From positions 1 through 35,999 of the forward strand of contig NZ_QNVJ01000007.1 in the NCBI RefSeq assembly GCF_003350345.1: a DNA stretch of 35,999 nucleotides. Direction: 5' to 3'. The notes beneath the pieces were generated by a model, which had not been told where the DNA came from, did no database searches, and saw only the letters and a list, made by a program, of their open reading frames with translations. The position numbers and the translations under genes were made by a program. The stretch comes from Alkalilacustris brevis. Its GTDB lineage: Bacteria > Pseudomonadota > Alphaproteobacteria > Rhodobacterales > Rhodobacteraceae. Below are positions 1 through 7,836 of this stretch, one piece after another; the first letter of the stretch is position 1, and each line of letters begins with the position of its first letter.

Positions 1-281
1 CGCAGCGGGGCCGCCACGACGGGGATCTCGCCCCCCTCGAACAGCACCCGGCCGCCCGGTGCGACCAGCCGCGCAGGCGGCAGCCCGGCCAATGCGCGGC
101 GCAGCCAGTCCTCCTGCTCGCGGGCGAAATCCAGCGCCGCACGGCGCGAGGCCCGCAAGGGCAGTGACAGCGTCACCCGCCCGTCAGCCCGCGAAACCCT
201 GAGTGAAAACCGCCGCGCCCTGGCCGAACGCCGCAAGGTGATCTCGACGGGCGGCTCGCCCGGAAGAACTTCGCTCTCCAT
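1..281 (-). CDS. YgjP/SprT-like M48-type zinc metallopeptidase, N-terminal part (3' end off the left edge)
   Basis: The minus strand is open from an ATG at 281 to the window edge, so only the N-terminal part is visible. The reading includes LRRSARARRFSLRV, VTLSLP and FAREQEDWLRRAL. This is the typical start of the YgjP-like (DUF45) family, whose later HExxH zinc motif would lie outside the window. In-frame ATGs also exist at 299 and 317. I prefer 281 because AGGAG lies nine bases upstream of it, while the other two have no clear ribosome site. The gene is divergent from the FYDLN-acid gene, and both promoters must lie in 282-442. Function in the family is poorly defined; a cytoplasmic metal-dependent hydrolase or protease is expected. 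The identity rests on N-terminal pattern only. Confidence 0.72.
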   Translation of the reverse strand, partial: MESEVLPGEPPVEITLRRSARARRFSLRVSRADGRVTLSLPLRASRRAALDFAREQEDWLRRALAGLPPARLVAPGGRVLFEGGEIPVVAAPL

Positions 282-442
282 GCCCTTCTGCTCCTGCATG
301 GCCGCCCGGGGCCCCATCGGTGCGGACCTGTCTGCGCTGCCGCAATATCATAATTCCGCGCCCGCGGGCGAAACACTTTGACAGCATGGGCAGGTTGTGG
401 CAACTGGCTCCGACTCACGGCAATTGCACCAAGAGGGATCCC

Positions 443-772
443 ATGCCCAAGGAAGAATGGGGCGTGAAGCGGATTTGCCCGACCACCGGCAAGCGCTTCT
501 ACGACCTGAACAAGTCACCCATCGTCAGCCCCTATAGCGGCGAGGTCGTCGAAATCGACCTCACCGGGCGCAAGGGGCCGGCTGCCAATGCCACGCCCGC
601 ATCCGTGGTGGCCGACAAGCGCAAGGCCGCGACCGAGGATGCCGATGAAGACCTGCTGGTCGAAGGTGGCGACGACGTCGATATCGAGGATGATCTGCTC
701 GATGACGAAGACGACGACAGCGTCGCACTCGACGACCTGGCCGATGTGGCCGACGACGACGAGGACACCTGA
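443..772 (+). CDS. FYDLN-acid family protein (TIGR02300 type)
   Basis: A 109-residue protein begins MPKEEWGVKRICPTTGKRFY and carries the family signature FYDLN at residues 19-23. The N-terminal third is basic and conserved. From about residue 64 the chain is almost entirely Asp, Glu and small residues, giving a very acidic, probably disordered tail. The open frame continues upstream to 320, but ATG 443 has a good AGAGGGA site at the right distance and matches the family start, so I use it. A TTGACA at 378-383 may be the -35 element, though the -10 is weak. This family is common in Alphaproteobacteria and often lies beside tRNA-Ala, as here. Its function is unknown. The single Cys12 in the ICPTTG motif might suggest a degenerate metal site, but that is speculation. 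Confidence 0.9.
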   Translation: MPKEEWGVKRICPTTGKRFYDLNKSPIVSPYSGEVVEIDLTGRKGPAANATPASVVADKRKAATEDADEDLLVEGGDDVDIEDDLLDDEDDDSVALDDLADVADDDEDT

Positions 773-814
773 AACAAACACCGACAGATGAGGCGCGCGG
801 GCCGAAATTTCCCC

Positions 815-843
815 TTGCGCCGCTCCGGGGGTTTGCATAGATA
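815..843 (+). promoter_or_regulatory. Predicted sigma-70 promoter of tRNA-Ala
   Basis: TTGCGC (815-820) and TAGATA (838-843) are separated by exactly 17 bases, and the pair lies about 35 bases before the mature tRNA. This is a credible housekeeping promoter for a stable RNA. Confidence 0.6.
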
Positions 844-877
844 CCCCCTCAGCGAAGCAAAGCCTTCGCACCCCGGT

Positions 878-953
<76 letters not shown>

Positions 954-981
954 AATAAAACAAAGACTTAGACGAAGAGCG

Positions 982-1004
982 GCCCTGCACCAGCGGGGCT
1001 TTTT
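982..1004 (+). terminator. Rho-independent terminator after tRNA-Ala
   Basis: The arms GCCCTGC (982-988) and GCGGGGC (993-999) form a seven-base stem with one G-T pair around the loop ACCA. Five T residues follow directly (1000-1004). It is 29 bases past the tRNA CCA end. Confidence 0.85.
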
Positions 1005-1158
1005 CTTTGTGGGGTAACACCTGGGTAATAGGTCGCGTCCGAGGAATCGATGCAGGAAAGGTGCTGCCCTTTTGCCATTTCCCCTCCTGTCCACTTAACC
1101 TTCTTTCCCTGCTTTTCTTGGGAAGGAGGATCGCCCGATAGGACAATCACCGACAGCG

Positions 1159-1347
1159 AAAAAGCGCCTTCCGCGGGATGCGGGAAGCAAGGCGGCGCAG
1201 CAGAAGCTCAGCGTGCTGGGGCCGGCCAGCGAACTCGGCAACGTGGCCCAGGCCTGCCGGCAGTGCGGGGCGGTGCATGAAGCTGCCCCTGCTCACACCG
1301 GGCAGGGCAAGTTCTTCTTGCAGGTTTCGATCGGGTCGGACGCGTGA
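1159..1347 (+). pseudogene. Decayed transposase N-terminal fragment, IS481-like
   Basis: In the frame ending at TGA 1345-1347 the translation contains QQKLSVLGPASELGNVAQAC. It resembles the N-terminal helix-turn-helix of IS481-family transposases, where a pattern of the type KLxVLxLAxxLGNVxxAC is common. The similarity stops after about 20 residues. There is no DDE core, no start codon with a ribosome site and no terminal repeats nearby, so it is at most a small relic. Its position just after a tRNA gene fits a region where mobile DNA has come and gone. The match is from memory of the family pattern and covers a short stretch, so a chance resemblance is possible. Confidence 0.4.
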
Positions 1348-1475
1348 CGCAGGGCCTCATCCATCGGCGTTCCTCTCCCCCCTCTCGCAATGACCATTCG
1401 CGGAATATGGCACAGTGCTCCCCGGCCGGCGAACGGCGCGTCAGCGCCGCTCGGCAAGACCCGGCCACCTCCCCC

Positions 1476-1503
1476 TTGCGCCGCGATCCGCAACCTGTAT
1501 AAA
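1476..1503 (+). promoter_or_regulatory. Predicted promoter of the rpsF-rpsR-rplI operon
   Basis: TTGCGC (1476-1481) and TATAAA (1498-1503) are 16 bases apart and lie 107 bases before the rpsF start. The leader that follows could hold an autoregulatory S6:S18 binding element, as known in other bacteria. I see no clear conserved structure to prove it. Confidence 0.45.
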
Positions 1504-1610
1504 GCCCCATCCTTTCGCAGTATTCGTGACTGGCGCAGCCTCTCGCGGGCGGGATTGCGGAAGGGTTCACCCCCGCCCAGTGAAGTGCGCCCGAACATGA
1601 CGGAGATAAC

Positions 1611-1967
1611 ATGCCGCTTTACGAGCATGTCTTCATTGCGCGCCAGGATCTTTCCAGCGCGCAGGCCGAGGGCCTCATTGAACACTTCAGCACTGTCCTG
1701 TCGGACCACGGCGGCAAGGTCGTGGACCAGGAATACTGGGGCGTGAAGACGATGGCCTACAAGATCAACAAGAACCGCAAGGGCCACTACGCCTTTCTGC
1801 GCACCGACTCCCCCGCACCCGCCGTGCAGGAAATGGAGCGTCTGATGCGCCTGCATGACGACGTGATGCGGGTCATGACCGTGAAGGTCGACGCGCATGA
1901 GGAAGGTCCGTCGGCGCAGATGCAGAAGCGTGACGACCGTGGCGACCGCGGCGACCGCCGGCGTTGA
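1611..1967 (+). CDS. rpsF: 30S ribosomal protein S6
   Basis: This 118-residue protein starts MPLYEHVFIARQDLS and contains WGVKTMAYKINKNRKGHY, the S6 core strand region. S6 binds the central domain of 16S rRNA in the platform of the small subunit together with S18, whose gene follows. The C-terminus is a charged repeat-like tail (RDDRGDRGDRRR) typical of alphaproteobacterial S6. It is encoded by near-repeats of a nine-base unit. The start is supported by GGAG a few bases upstream. It is the first gene of the rpsF-rpsR-rplI operon. Confidence 0.97.
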   Translation: MPLYEHVFIARQDLSSAQAEGLIEHFSTVLSDHGGKVVDQEYWGVKTMAYKINKNRKGHYAFLRTDSPAPAVQEMERLMRLHDDVMRVMTVKVDAHEEGPSAQMQKRDDRGDRGDRRR

Positions 1968-1996
1968 TCCCAAATCTCGGCAAAGGACTTTAACCT

Positions 1997-2224
1997 ATGG
2001 CTACCAAACCGTTTTTCCGCCGTCGCAAGGTCTGCCCCTTCTCGGGCGACAATGCGCCGAAGATCGACTACAAGGATGTAAGGCTGTTGCAGCGCTATAT
2101 CTCGGAGCGCGGCAAGATCGTGCCTTCGCGCATCACCGCCGTGTCGTCCAAGAAGCAGCGTGAACTGGCCCGCGCCATCAAGCGCGCGCGGTTCCTGGCG
2201 CTGCTTCCCTACGCCGTCAAGTAA
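1997..2224 (+). CDS. rpsR: 30S ribosomal protein S18
   Basis: This 75-residue basic protein has the S18 pattern: [17 protein letters not shown] near the N-terminus, then [20 protein letters not shown] and the C-terminal basic run [13 protein letters not shown]. It partners S6 on the platform of the 30S subunit. An AAAGGA site precedes the start. It lies 29 bases after rpsF and 11 before rplI, which indicates co-transcription. Length and sequence are normal for the family. Confidence 0.97.
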   Translation: MATKPFFRRRKVCPFSGDNAPKIDYKDVRLLQRYISERGKIVPSRITAVSSKKQRELARAIKRARFLALLPYAVK

Positions 2225-2235
2225 GGAGTGAGACC

Positions 2236-2874
2236 ATGCAAGTGATCCTTCTGGAACGCGTGGCCAAGCTCGGTCAGATGGGCGATGTGGTCGCCGTCAA
2301 GGACGGCTTCGCCCGCAACTACCTGCTGCCCCAGGGCAAGGCCCTGCGCGCCAGCCAGGGCAACATCGCGCAATTCGAGGCGCAGAAAGCCCAGCTCGAG
2401 GCCCGCAACCTGGAAACCCGCAAGGAGGCCGAGGGCCTCGCCGCCCGGATCGACGAAGCAAGCTTTGTCGTGATTCGTTCGGCCTCGGACCGCGGCGCGC
2501 TCTATGGTTCGGTCAGCACCCGCGACATCGCCGATTCGGTGTCGGAGGCAGGTGTGTCGGTCGATCGCCGGCAGGTGGTGCTCGATAGCCCGATCAAGGA
2601 GCTGGGCCTGCACAAGGTGCATGTCGTGCTGCACCCCGAAGTGTCGGTCGAGGTCACCATCAACGTGGCCCGCTCGCCCGAAGAGGCCGAGTTGCAGGCT
2701 TCGGGCAAGTCGATCCAGGATGTCGCCGCCGAGGCCGAGGCCGAGGCCGAGTTCGAGATCTCCGAGCTGTTCGATGATGTCGGCGCCGCCGCGCTGGACG
2801 AAGACGAAGAGTATCGCGCCGAGGCTGCCGACCCGCGCGACAGCGGCGAAAGCGAAGACCCGCGCGACGCCTGA
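2236..2874 (+). CDS. rplI: 50S ribosomal protein L9 with acidic C-terminal extension
   Basis: The protein is 212 residues. The N-terminal 23S-rRNA-binding domain ([19 protein letters not shown], then [12 protein letters not shown]) and the C-terminal domain ([30 protein letters not shown]) are standard L9. The family is about 150 residues in E. coli. Here some 50 extra residues follow, rich in Glu, Asp and Ala, partly encoded by GAGGCC hexamer repeats at 2731-2751. Such extended L9 is usual in Rhodobacterales. A strong AAGGAG site precedes ATG 2236. It is the last gene of the operon, followed by a strong hairpin terminator. Confidence 0.96.
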   Translation: MQVILLERVAKLGQMGDVVAVKDGFARNYLLPQGKALRASQGNIAQFEAQKAQLEARNLETRKEAEGLAARIDEASFVVIRSASDRGALYGSVSTRDIADSVSEAGVSVDRRQVVLDSPIKELGLHKVHVVLHPEVSVEVTINVARSPEEAELQASGKSIQDVAAEAEAEAEFEISELFDDVGAAALDEDEEYRAEAADPRDSGESEDPRDA

Positions 2875-2905
2875 GCCGCCGGGGCGCACTGCCCGCACCG
2901 CGTTC

Positions 2906-2940
2906 AGCCCGCCCCGGCACCCGCCGCGGGCGGGCTTTCT
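2906..2940 (+). terminator. Terminator of the rpsF-rpsR-rplI operon
   Basis: AGCCCGCCC (2906-2914) pairs perfectly with GGGCGGGCT (2928-2936). The stem is extended inside by CGGC/GCCG with a one-base bulge. TTTCT follows. It is located 31 bases after the rplI stop. Confidence 0.8.
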
Positions 2941-3088
2941 GCTTCGTCCCTGGCTGGCCGGGCCAGCAAAACCTTTCGCCAAGGGGCCGGACCGGGAAGC
3001 GCGCTGCAAGCTATTGTTCTGAGGCAATTTCAAATCGAAAGGGCCTGCCGGCGTCCTTCCGGAATGGCCATGTCCCAGCGGAGGCAGG

Positions 3089-4222
3089 ATGATCCTGTTC
3101 GACCATGGCCCGCAGCAAGGGCGCCCTGCCCTGTTCGATGCGCCCCTTGCCCGCATTGCCGCTACCACGCCCGAGGGAGTGCCCGACGCGCTGGCCGCGC
3201 TTGCGGTTGCGCAGGCGCAGGGGTTCTGGCTGGCCGGATATGCCGCCTATGAGCTGGGCTATGCGCTTGAGCCGCGGCTTGCGCCGCTGATGCCCGCGCA
3301 GCGCCGCCTGCCGCTGCTTGATTTCACTGTCCATGATGCCCCGCGCGATGGCGCCGCCGCGCTGGCCGCCTGTCACGACGCCGCAGGCAGGGCGACGCTT
3401 GGCCCGCTGCGCCCGGGCTGGACGCGCGCGCAGTATGGCCGGGCCTTTGCCCGCGTGGCCGACTACATCGCAGCGGGAGATTGCTATCAGATCAACCTGA
3501 CCATGCCGCTGCACACACGGGCCGACGGGGGCGCGCAGGCGCTTTACGGCGCGCTGCGCCGCCGCCAGCCGGTGCGTTATGGCGCGCTGATCGACCGGGG
3601 CGAGGGCACGCCCGCGATCCTCTCGCGTTCGCCCGAGCTGTTCTTCCGCATCGATGCCCAGGGCCGGATCGAGGCCCGCCCGATGAAAGGCACCGCCCCG
3701 CGCCACCCTGACCCGGCCAAAGATGCCAAGGCCCGCCATGAGCTAAGCCAAAGCCTAAAGAACCGCGCCGAAAACCTTATGATCGTTGATCTTTTGCGAA
3801 ACGACATAAGCCGTATCTGCCACCCGGGATCGGTCAAGGTGCCCGCGCTTTACAGCGTCGAGAGCTTCGCCACCGTGCACCAGATGTCGTCGCAGGTGAT
3901 CGGCCAGTTGCAGCCGGGCACCACCCCGGAGACGCTGCTGCGCGCGCTGTTTCCCTGCGGCTCGATCACGGGCGCCCCCAAGATCCGCGCGATGGAGATC
4001 ATCCGCAGCCTGGAGCCTGCGCCGCGCGGCGCCTATTGCGGCGCCATCGGCTGGCTTGCGCCCGATGGCCGCGCCGAGTTCAATGTGGCCATCCGCACCC
4101 TGACCCTTTTCGACGGCGGCGAAGCGGTGATGAATGTCGGCGGTGGCGTGGTGCAGGATTCCACCGCCGATGGCGAATACGAGGAGGCCCTATGGAAAGC
4201 CCGTTTCGCGCATCTGACCTGA
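3089..4222 (+). CDS. pabB: Aminodeoxychorismate synthase component I
   Basis: PabB uses ammonia from a glutamine amidotransferase partner to convert chorismate to 4-amino-4-deoxychorismate, for folate synthesis in the cytoplasm. The 377-residue protein is a short chorismate-binding (TrpE/PabB) enzyme. It shows GDCYQINLTMPL, the PMKGT motif with Lys200 (the PabB-type active lysine), ENLMIVDLLRND and the C-terminal CGSITGAPKIRAMEI signature. GGAGG lies just before ATG 3089. The reading frame overlaps pabC by 31 bases, so the two are translationally coupled. The amidotransferase component is not in the window. TrpE is a less likely identity because of the PMKGT motif, the short length and the pabC neighbour. 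Confidence 0.93.
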   Translation: MILFDHGPQQGRPALFDAPLARIAATTPEGVPDALAALAVAQAQGFWLAGYAAYELGYALEPRLAPLMPAQRRLPLLDFTVHDAPRDGAAALAACHDAAGRATLGPLRPGWTRAQYGRAFARVADYIAAGDCYQINLTMPLHTRADGGAQALYGALRRRQPVRYGALIDRGEGTPAILSRSPELFFRIDAQGRIEARPMKGTAPRHPDPAKDAKARHELSQSLKNRAENLMIVDLLRNDISRICHPGSVKVPALYSVESFATVHQMSSQVIGQLQPGTTPETLLRALFPCGSITGAPKIRAMEIIRSLEPAPRGAYCGAIGWLAPDGRAEFNVAIRTLTLFDGGEAVMNVGGGVVQDSTADGEYEEALWKARFAHLT

Positions 4223-4848
4223 CCGGCGACTTCCGCGTGATCGAGACCCTCCGCTGGCAGGGCGGCCGTGCCATTCGCGGCGACCGCCATCTTGCGCGGG
4301 CGCAAGCCACCTGCCACGCCCTCGGAATTCCGTTCGACCGCGCACGCATCGCCGCGCTGCTCGACGGCCCGCACGGCACCGGCCCGGACGATCCCGGCCC
4401 GCTGCGCCTGCGCCTCACCATCGACCGCCACGGCACGCCGCAGGTCGAGGCCGCGCCGCTCGCCGGCCCCCCGCCTGCGCTGTGGCGGGTTGCGCTGGCG
4501 CCCTGGCGGCTGGCGCCCGATGACATCTGGCTGCGCCACAAGACCAGCCAACGCGCGCTTTACGATCAGGCCCGCGCCGCCCTGCCCAAAGGCATCGACG
4601 AATACCTGTTCGCAAACACCGAAGACGAGTTGTGCGAAGGCGCCATCACCTCGGTCTTCTTCGACCTCGGCGAGGGGCTGATGACCCCGCCGCTGGCCTG
4701 CGGGCTGCTGCCCGGCGTACTGCGGGCCGAGATGCTGGATGCCGGCACCTGCCGCGAGGGGCGGCTGCCGCTGGCCGACCTCGCGCGCGCGCGCCTCTGG
4801 GTCGGCAATTCGCTGCGCGGGCTGATCCCCGCCCGGCTGGCCGGCTGA
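4192..4848 (+). CDS. pabC: Class IV aminotransferase, aminodeoxychorismate lyase
   Basis: PabC removes pyruvate from aminodeoxychorismate to give 4-aminobenzoate, using pyridoxal phosphate. The 218-residue protein has the fold-type IV pattern. Lys117 in [13 protein letters not shown] is the expected PLP lysine, and the cofactor region reads [12 protein letters not shown] followed by [14 protein letters not shown]. It is shorter than E. coli PabC (about 270 residues), mainly at the N-terminus. ATG 4192 lies inside the end of pabB and has GAGGAGG four bases upstream; an upstream extension of the frame has no support. Its position makes PabC the best call. Other class IV aminotransferases (branched-chain or D-amino acid) share the fold and cannot be excluded from sequence alone. 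Confidence 0.85.
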   Translation: MESPFRASDLTGDFRVIETLRWQGGRAIRGDRHLARAQATCHALGIPFDRARIAALLDGPHGTGPDDPGPLRLRLTIDRHGTPQVEAAPLAGPPPALWRVALAPWRLAPDDIWLRHKTSQRALYDQARAALPKGIDEYLFANTEDELCEGAITSVFFDLGEGLMTPPLACGLLPGVLRAEMLDAGTCREGRLPLADLARARLWVGNSLRGLIPARLAG

Positions 4849-4931
4849 GCGCCCGCAGCCACCCGGCCTTGACCCCGGCGCGGCACGGCGGCACAACCCG
4901 CCACAAGATCGGCTTGCCAGGAGTATGCAAC

Positions 4932-5960
4932 ATGAGCCACAGGGTCGCGGTACTGGGTGCCAGCGGATATACCGGCGCGGAACTCGTGCGCCTGATCGCC
5001 ACGCATCCAGGCATGGAGGTGGCGGGCCTTTCGGGCGACCGCAAGGCCGGCATGGCGATGGCCGAGGTCTTTCCGCATCTCGCGCATCTCGACCTGCCGC
5101 CGCTGGCGCGGATCGAGGACATGGACATGTCGGCCTATGATCTGGTGTTCTGCGCCCTGCCCCACGCCACCAGCCAGGCGGTGATCGCCGGCCTGCCGCG
5201 CGATCTGCAGGTCGTGGACCTTTCGGCCGATTTCCGGCTGCGCGATCCGGCAGAGTACGAGAAATGGTATGGCAAGCCCCACGCCGCGCCCGCGTTGCAG
5301 CGCGAGGCCGTCTATGGGCTGACCGAGTTCTACCGCGACGATATCCGCACCGCCCGGCTGGTGGCCGGCACCGGCTGCAACGCGGCCACCGGGCAATATG
5401 CGATCCGCCCGCTGCTGGAAGCCGGGGTGATCGACCCCGATCGGATCATCCTCGACCTCAAGGCCGGGGTTTCGGGAGCGGGCCGTGCGCTGAAGGAAAA
5501 CCTGCTGCACGCCGAGCTTTCCGAGGGCACCCACCCCTATGCCGCGGGCGGCGGGCACCGGCACCTGGGCGAGTTCGACCAGGAGTTTTCAGCCGTGGCC
5601 GGGCGCCCGGTGCAGGTGCAGTTCACCCCGCATCTGCTGCCGATGAACCGGGGCATCCTGCTGGATGCCTATGTCGATGGCGATCCGCAGGCGGTGTACG
5701 CGGCGCTGGCCGCGCGCTATGCTGAAGAGCCCTTCCTGCATGTGCTGCCCTTCGGCGCGCTGCCGTCGACCCGGCATGTGCGGGGGTCGAACTTCGTGCA
5801 TCTGGGCGTAATCGGCGACCGGGTGCCGGGCCGCGCCCTGGTGGTGGCTGCGCTCGACAATCTGGCCAAGGGCTCGTCGGGGCAGGCCATCCAGAACGCC
5901 AACCTGATGCTGGGCCTGCCCGAAACCGAGGGGCTGATGCTGGCGCCTGTCTTCCCCTGA
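4932..5960 (+). CDS. argC: N-acetyl-gamma-glutamyl-phosphate reductase
   Basis: This 342-residue enzyme catalyses the NADPH-dependent reduction of N-acetylglutamyl phosphate to the semialdehyde in arginine synthesis. Hallmarks are the Rossmann motif [14 protein letters not shown] (residues 8-21), [49 protein letters not shown] and the C-terminal [14 protein letters not shown]. The catalytic Cys149 lies in GTGCNAATG instead of the more familiar NPGCYPT context. I believe this is usual in Rhodobacteraceae ArgC. ATG 4932 is chosen because AGGAG (4919-4923) is eight bases upstream; the longer open frame upstream is the pabC region in another frame. The gene may be transcribed with pabBC, 83 bases away. 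Confidence 0.9.
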   Translation: MSHRVAVLGASGYTGAELVRLIATHPGMEVAGLSGDRKAGMAMAEVFPHLAHLDLPPLARIEDMDMSAYDLVFCALPHATSQAVIAGLPRDLQVVDLSADFRLRDPAEYEKWYGKPHAAPALQREAVYGLTEFYRDDIRTARLVAGTGCNAATGQYAIRPLLEAGVIDPDRIILDLKAGVSGAGRALKENLLHAELSEGTHPYAAGGGHRHLGEFDQEFSAVAGRPVQVQFTPHLLPMNRGILLDAYVDGDPQAVYAALAARYAEEPFLHVLPFGALPSTRHVRGSNFVHLGVIGDRVPGRALVVAALDNLAKGSSGQAIQNANLMLGLPETEGLMLAPVFP

Positions 5961-6003
5961 ACGGCTGGCGCGGCGGGCCTGCGGCCCTTGAGTCCGCGCC
6001 AGT

Positions 6004-6092
6004 GCCTCCGGCGGGGATATTTTTCTCACAGTGAAGGGGCAGGTCCGCGCGCGCCGTATCTTCACTGTGAAGGAAATATCCGCGCCGCAGGC
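6004..6092. repeat. Inverted pair of a dispersed intergenic repeat (REP-like)
   Basis: A 32-base unit at 6004-6035 (starts GCCTCCGGCGGGGATATTTT, ends CACAGTGAA) recurs in inverted orientation at 6061-6092 after a 25-base spacer. The two arms could form one long hairpin between the convergent genes argC and galC, where no classical terminator is seen. A bidirectional termination or mRNA-end role is plausible. Further copies are at 9061 and 15972. The rest of the gap up to 6183 contains only GC-rich sequence with a small stem, GCAGGGC/GCCCTGC. Confidence 0.8.
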
Positions 6093-6183
6093 ATCGGTGC
6101 GGCGCAGCCGCGCCGAAACTCGGTGCTCTGGCCGGGGCGGCGCGGCTCCGGCGGTATGCGCAGGGCAGTGCCCCGCGCCCTGC

Positions 6184-6855
6184 TCAGATGTATTTCAGGC
6201 CTTTTTCGGCAAGCCGCGCGCGCATGTCGTAAAGATCGAGGCCGAGCACCCCGGCGGCGAGCTTTTCGCGCTTGGCATTCTCGTTGGCCACGCGGGCATT
6301 GGCCTTTTCCAGCACCTCGGCCGCCTTTGCACACGGCACCACACAGACGCCATCGTCATCGGCGACGATCACGTCGCCCGCGTTGACGGCCGCGCCCGCG
6401 CAAACCACCGGCACATTGACTGACCCCAGCGTTTCCTTGACCGTGCCTTGCGCCGAAATGGCAGTGGACCAGACGGGAAAGCGCATCTCGGTCAGGTCCT
6501 GCACGTCGCGCACGCCCGAATCCATCACCATGCCGATGCATCCCTGCGCCTGCGCCGAAGTGGCCAGAAGATCGCCGAAATAGCCATTGTCGCAAGGCGA
6601 AGTGGGTGCGAGCACCAGCACATCGCCCTTTTGCAATTGCTCGATGGCGACATGCAGCATCCAGTTGTCACCCGGCGGCACCGAGATCGTCACCGCCGAA
6701 CCGGCGATGCGCGCGCCGGTGTAGATCGGGCGCATCCGCGCGCTCATCAGCCCGCTGCGGCCCTGGGCCTCGTGCACGGTGGCGACGCCGGCGCGGGCCA
6801 GCCCTTCGATCACCGCCTTGTCGGCGCGCTCGATATTCTGAACCACGACTGCCAT
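6184..6855 (-). CDS. galC: 4-carboxy-4-hydroxy-2-oxoadipate aldolase (RraA/HMG-CHA aldolase family)
   Basis: The 223-residue protein has the RraA fold. The diagnostic region is [18 protein letters not shown], followed by MDSGVRD with Arg116 and Asp117, which are the substrate- and metal-binding pair in class II HMG/CHA aldolases. The family splits 4-carboxy-4-hydroxy-2-oxoadipate to pyruvate and oxaloacetate with a divalent metal, the last step of protocatechuate 4,5-cleavage and gallate breakdown. RraA (RNase E inhibitor) is the alternative in the fold. The adjacent galB-type gene, 28 bases upstream, favours the aldolase. ATG 6855 is preferred over 6861 because AAGGAG lies seven bases before it. 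It is the second gene of a two-gene unit. Confidence 0.85.
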   Translation of the reverse strand: MAVVVQNIERADKAVIEGLARAGVATVHEAQGRSGLMSARMRPIYTGARIAGSAVTISVPPGDNWMLHVAIEQLQKGDVLVLAPTSPCDNGYFGDLLATSAQAQGCIGMVMDSGVRDVQDLTEMRFPVWSTAISAQGTVKETLGSVNVPVVCAGAAVNAGDVIVADDDGVCVVPCAKAAEVLEKANARVANENAKREKLAAGVLGLDLYDMRARLAEKGLKYI

Positions 6856-6883
6856 ATTCATTCTCCTTCTTGGCCGGGGCGGA

Positions 6884-7618
6884 TCAAAGCGTATCGACCG
6901 TGCGCGGGAAGATCGACTGGAACGATTCGGCATACCGCGCGGGCCGCCCGCCCGCCTGCCCGCCCGAGTTACGGCGGAACTGATTGGCCCGATTCTGCGC
7001 GACATTGGTGTAATAATCCCACAGGTGCTGCTGGCCCTGCATGCATTCGATGGCGGCGCGCTTTTCGTCCCAGACATCGGTGATGTCGAGAATGGTGTCG
7101 GGCTTCCAGCCGCACATTTCGCTTTGATGTGGCTCGAACAGGTAAAGCTGGGGCGCACCAAGCACCTTTTCACCGGGGTTGTGGCCCCAGGCCTGCGCGA
7201 TCATGCGGCACTCAATGGCCATTTTCGTCGCATAGGGGTGGTCGGTATTGTAAGGGTCGTCCTTCGAATGCGAGAGCATGAACTCGGGCTGCACCTTGCG
7301 GATCACATCGACCAGCCGGTATTTAGCATCGCGGTCCATCTCGAGCGGGTAATCGCCCAGGTCGAAGAACTGGATGTCATGGGCGTTGAGCGCCGATGCC
7401 GCGGCCTCGGCCTCCTTGCGGCGGGCGGATTTGACGCCTTCGAGCGTGGCGCCGGGTTCCTTCCACAGCTTGGCGCTTTCGCCGCGCTCGCCATAGGACA
7501 GGCAGACGATGGTGACGTCATAGCCCTTTTTCTGGTGCAGCGCGATCGCGCCGCCGCAGCGCCAGACGAAATCGGCGGAATGGGCACTGACGACCAGGGC
7601 TGTCTTGCGTTCGGACAT
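6884..7618 (-). CDS. galB: 4-oxalomesaconate hydratase (PIG-L/LmbE superfamily, GalB type)
   Basis: GalB hydrates 4-oxalomesaconate to 4-carboxy-4-hydroxy-2-oxoadipate, the substrate of the aldolase encoded next. The 244-residue protein starts with [18 protein letters not shown]. It has His13 and Asp16 of the LmbE-type metal site and His127 in NTDHP. It also contains [30 protein letters not shown] and [13 protein letters not shown]. These follow the pattern I know for Pseudomonas GalB rather than for sugar deacetylases. ATG 7618 has AAAGG at good spacing; a GTG at 7633 extends the frame by five residues but is less likely. The ring-cleavage dioxygenase and tautomerase of the pathway are not in the window. 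Confidence 0.85.
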   Translation of the reverse strand: MSERKTALVVSAHSADFVWRCGGAIALHQKKGYDVTIVCLSYGERGESAKLWKEPGATLEGVKSARRKEAEAAASALNAHDIQFFDLGDYPLEMDRDAKYRLVDVIRKVQPEFMLSHSKDDPYNTDHPYATKMAIECRMIAQAWGHNPGEKVLGAPQLYLFEPHQSEMCGWKPDTILDITDVWDEKRAAIECMQGQQHLWDYYTNVAQNRANQFRRNSGGQAGGRPARYAESFQSIFPRTVDTL

Positions 7619-7836
7619 CGGGACACCTTTCACGACGCATTTGGATTACGCGCATCCTGCACCCAAACGACCGGGTTGAAAAATCTGAATGACACAGCGA
7701 CTTGCAGTGAATATTCAGTTCCCGCACAGGGGCTTTCGCTAATCCAGAAACGGCTTTCCGAAAACCCTGAAAATACTGTAGTCAGAAATGCACCACGATC
7801 GTGGAAAGGCGCATTTTGTAACCGGGGATTGCCGAT
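7619..7836. promoter_or_regulatory. Divergent control region between galBC and the LysR-type regulator
   Basis: This 218-base gap is richer in A and T than its neighbours. It contains two perfect palindromes: TGAATATTCA at 7708-7717 and CCACGATCGTGG at 7793-7804. Either could be the site of the divergent LysR-type regulator, which usually binds T-N11-A palindromes in such a gap. No single promoter stands out. Confidence 0.55.

Larger units (their letters stand above)
954..1610. other. Intergenic stretch between tRNA-Ala and rpsF without an intact gene
   Basis: This holds the tRNA terminator (982-1004), a short open stretch resembling the start of a transposase (1159-1347), and the putative rpsF promoter (1476-1503). 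The remaining bases, 1005-1158 and 1348-1475, show no recognisable gene or strong structure. The several short open frames here on both strands lack ribosome sites and recognisable domains. Confidence 0.6.

Noticed and set aside
2731-2751. GAGGCC hexamer repeats as a possible regulatory microsatellite
   Set aside because: They encode the Glu-Ala tail of L9 in frame and need no other explanation.
6856-7173. N-terminal extension of the galC frame
   Set aside because: It overlaps galB in another frame and has no domain; ATG 6855 has the best ribosome site.
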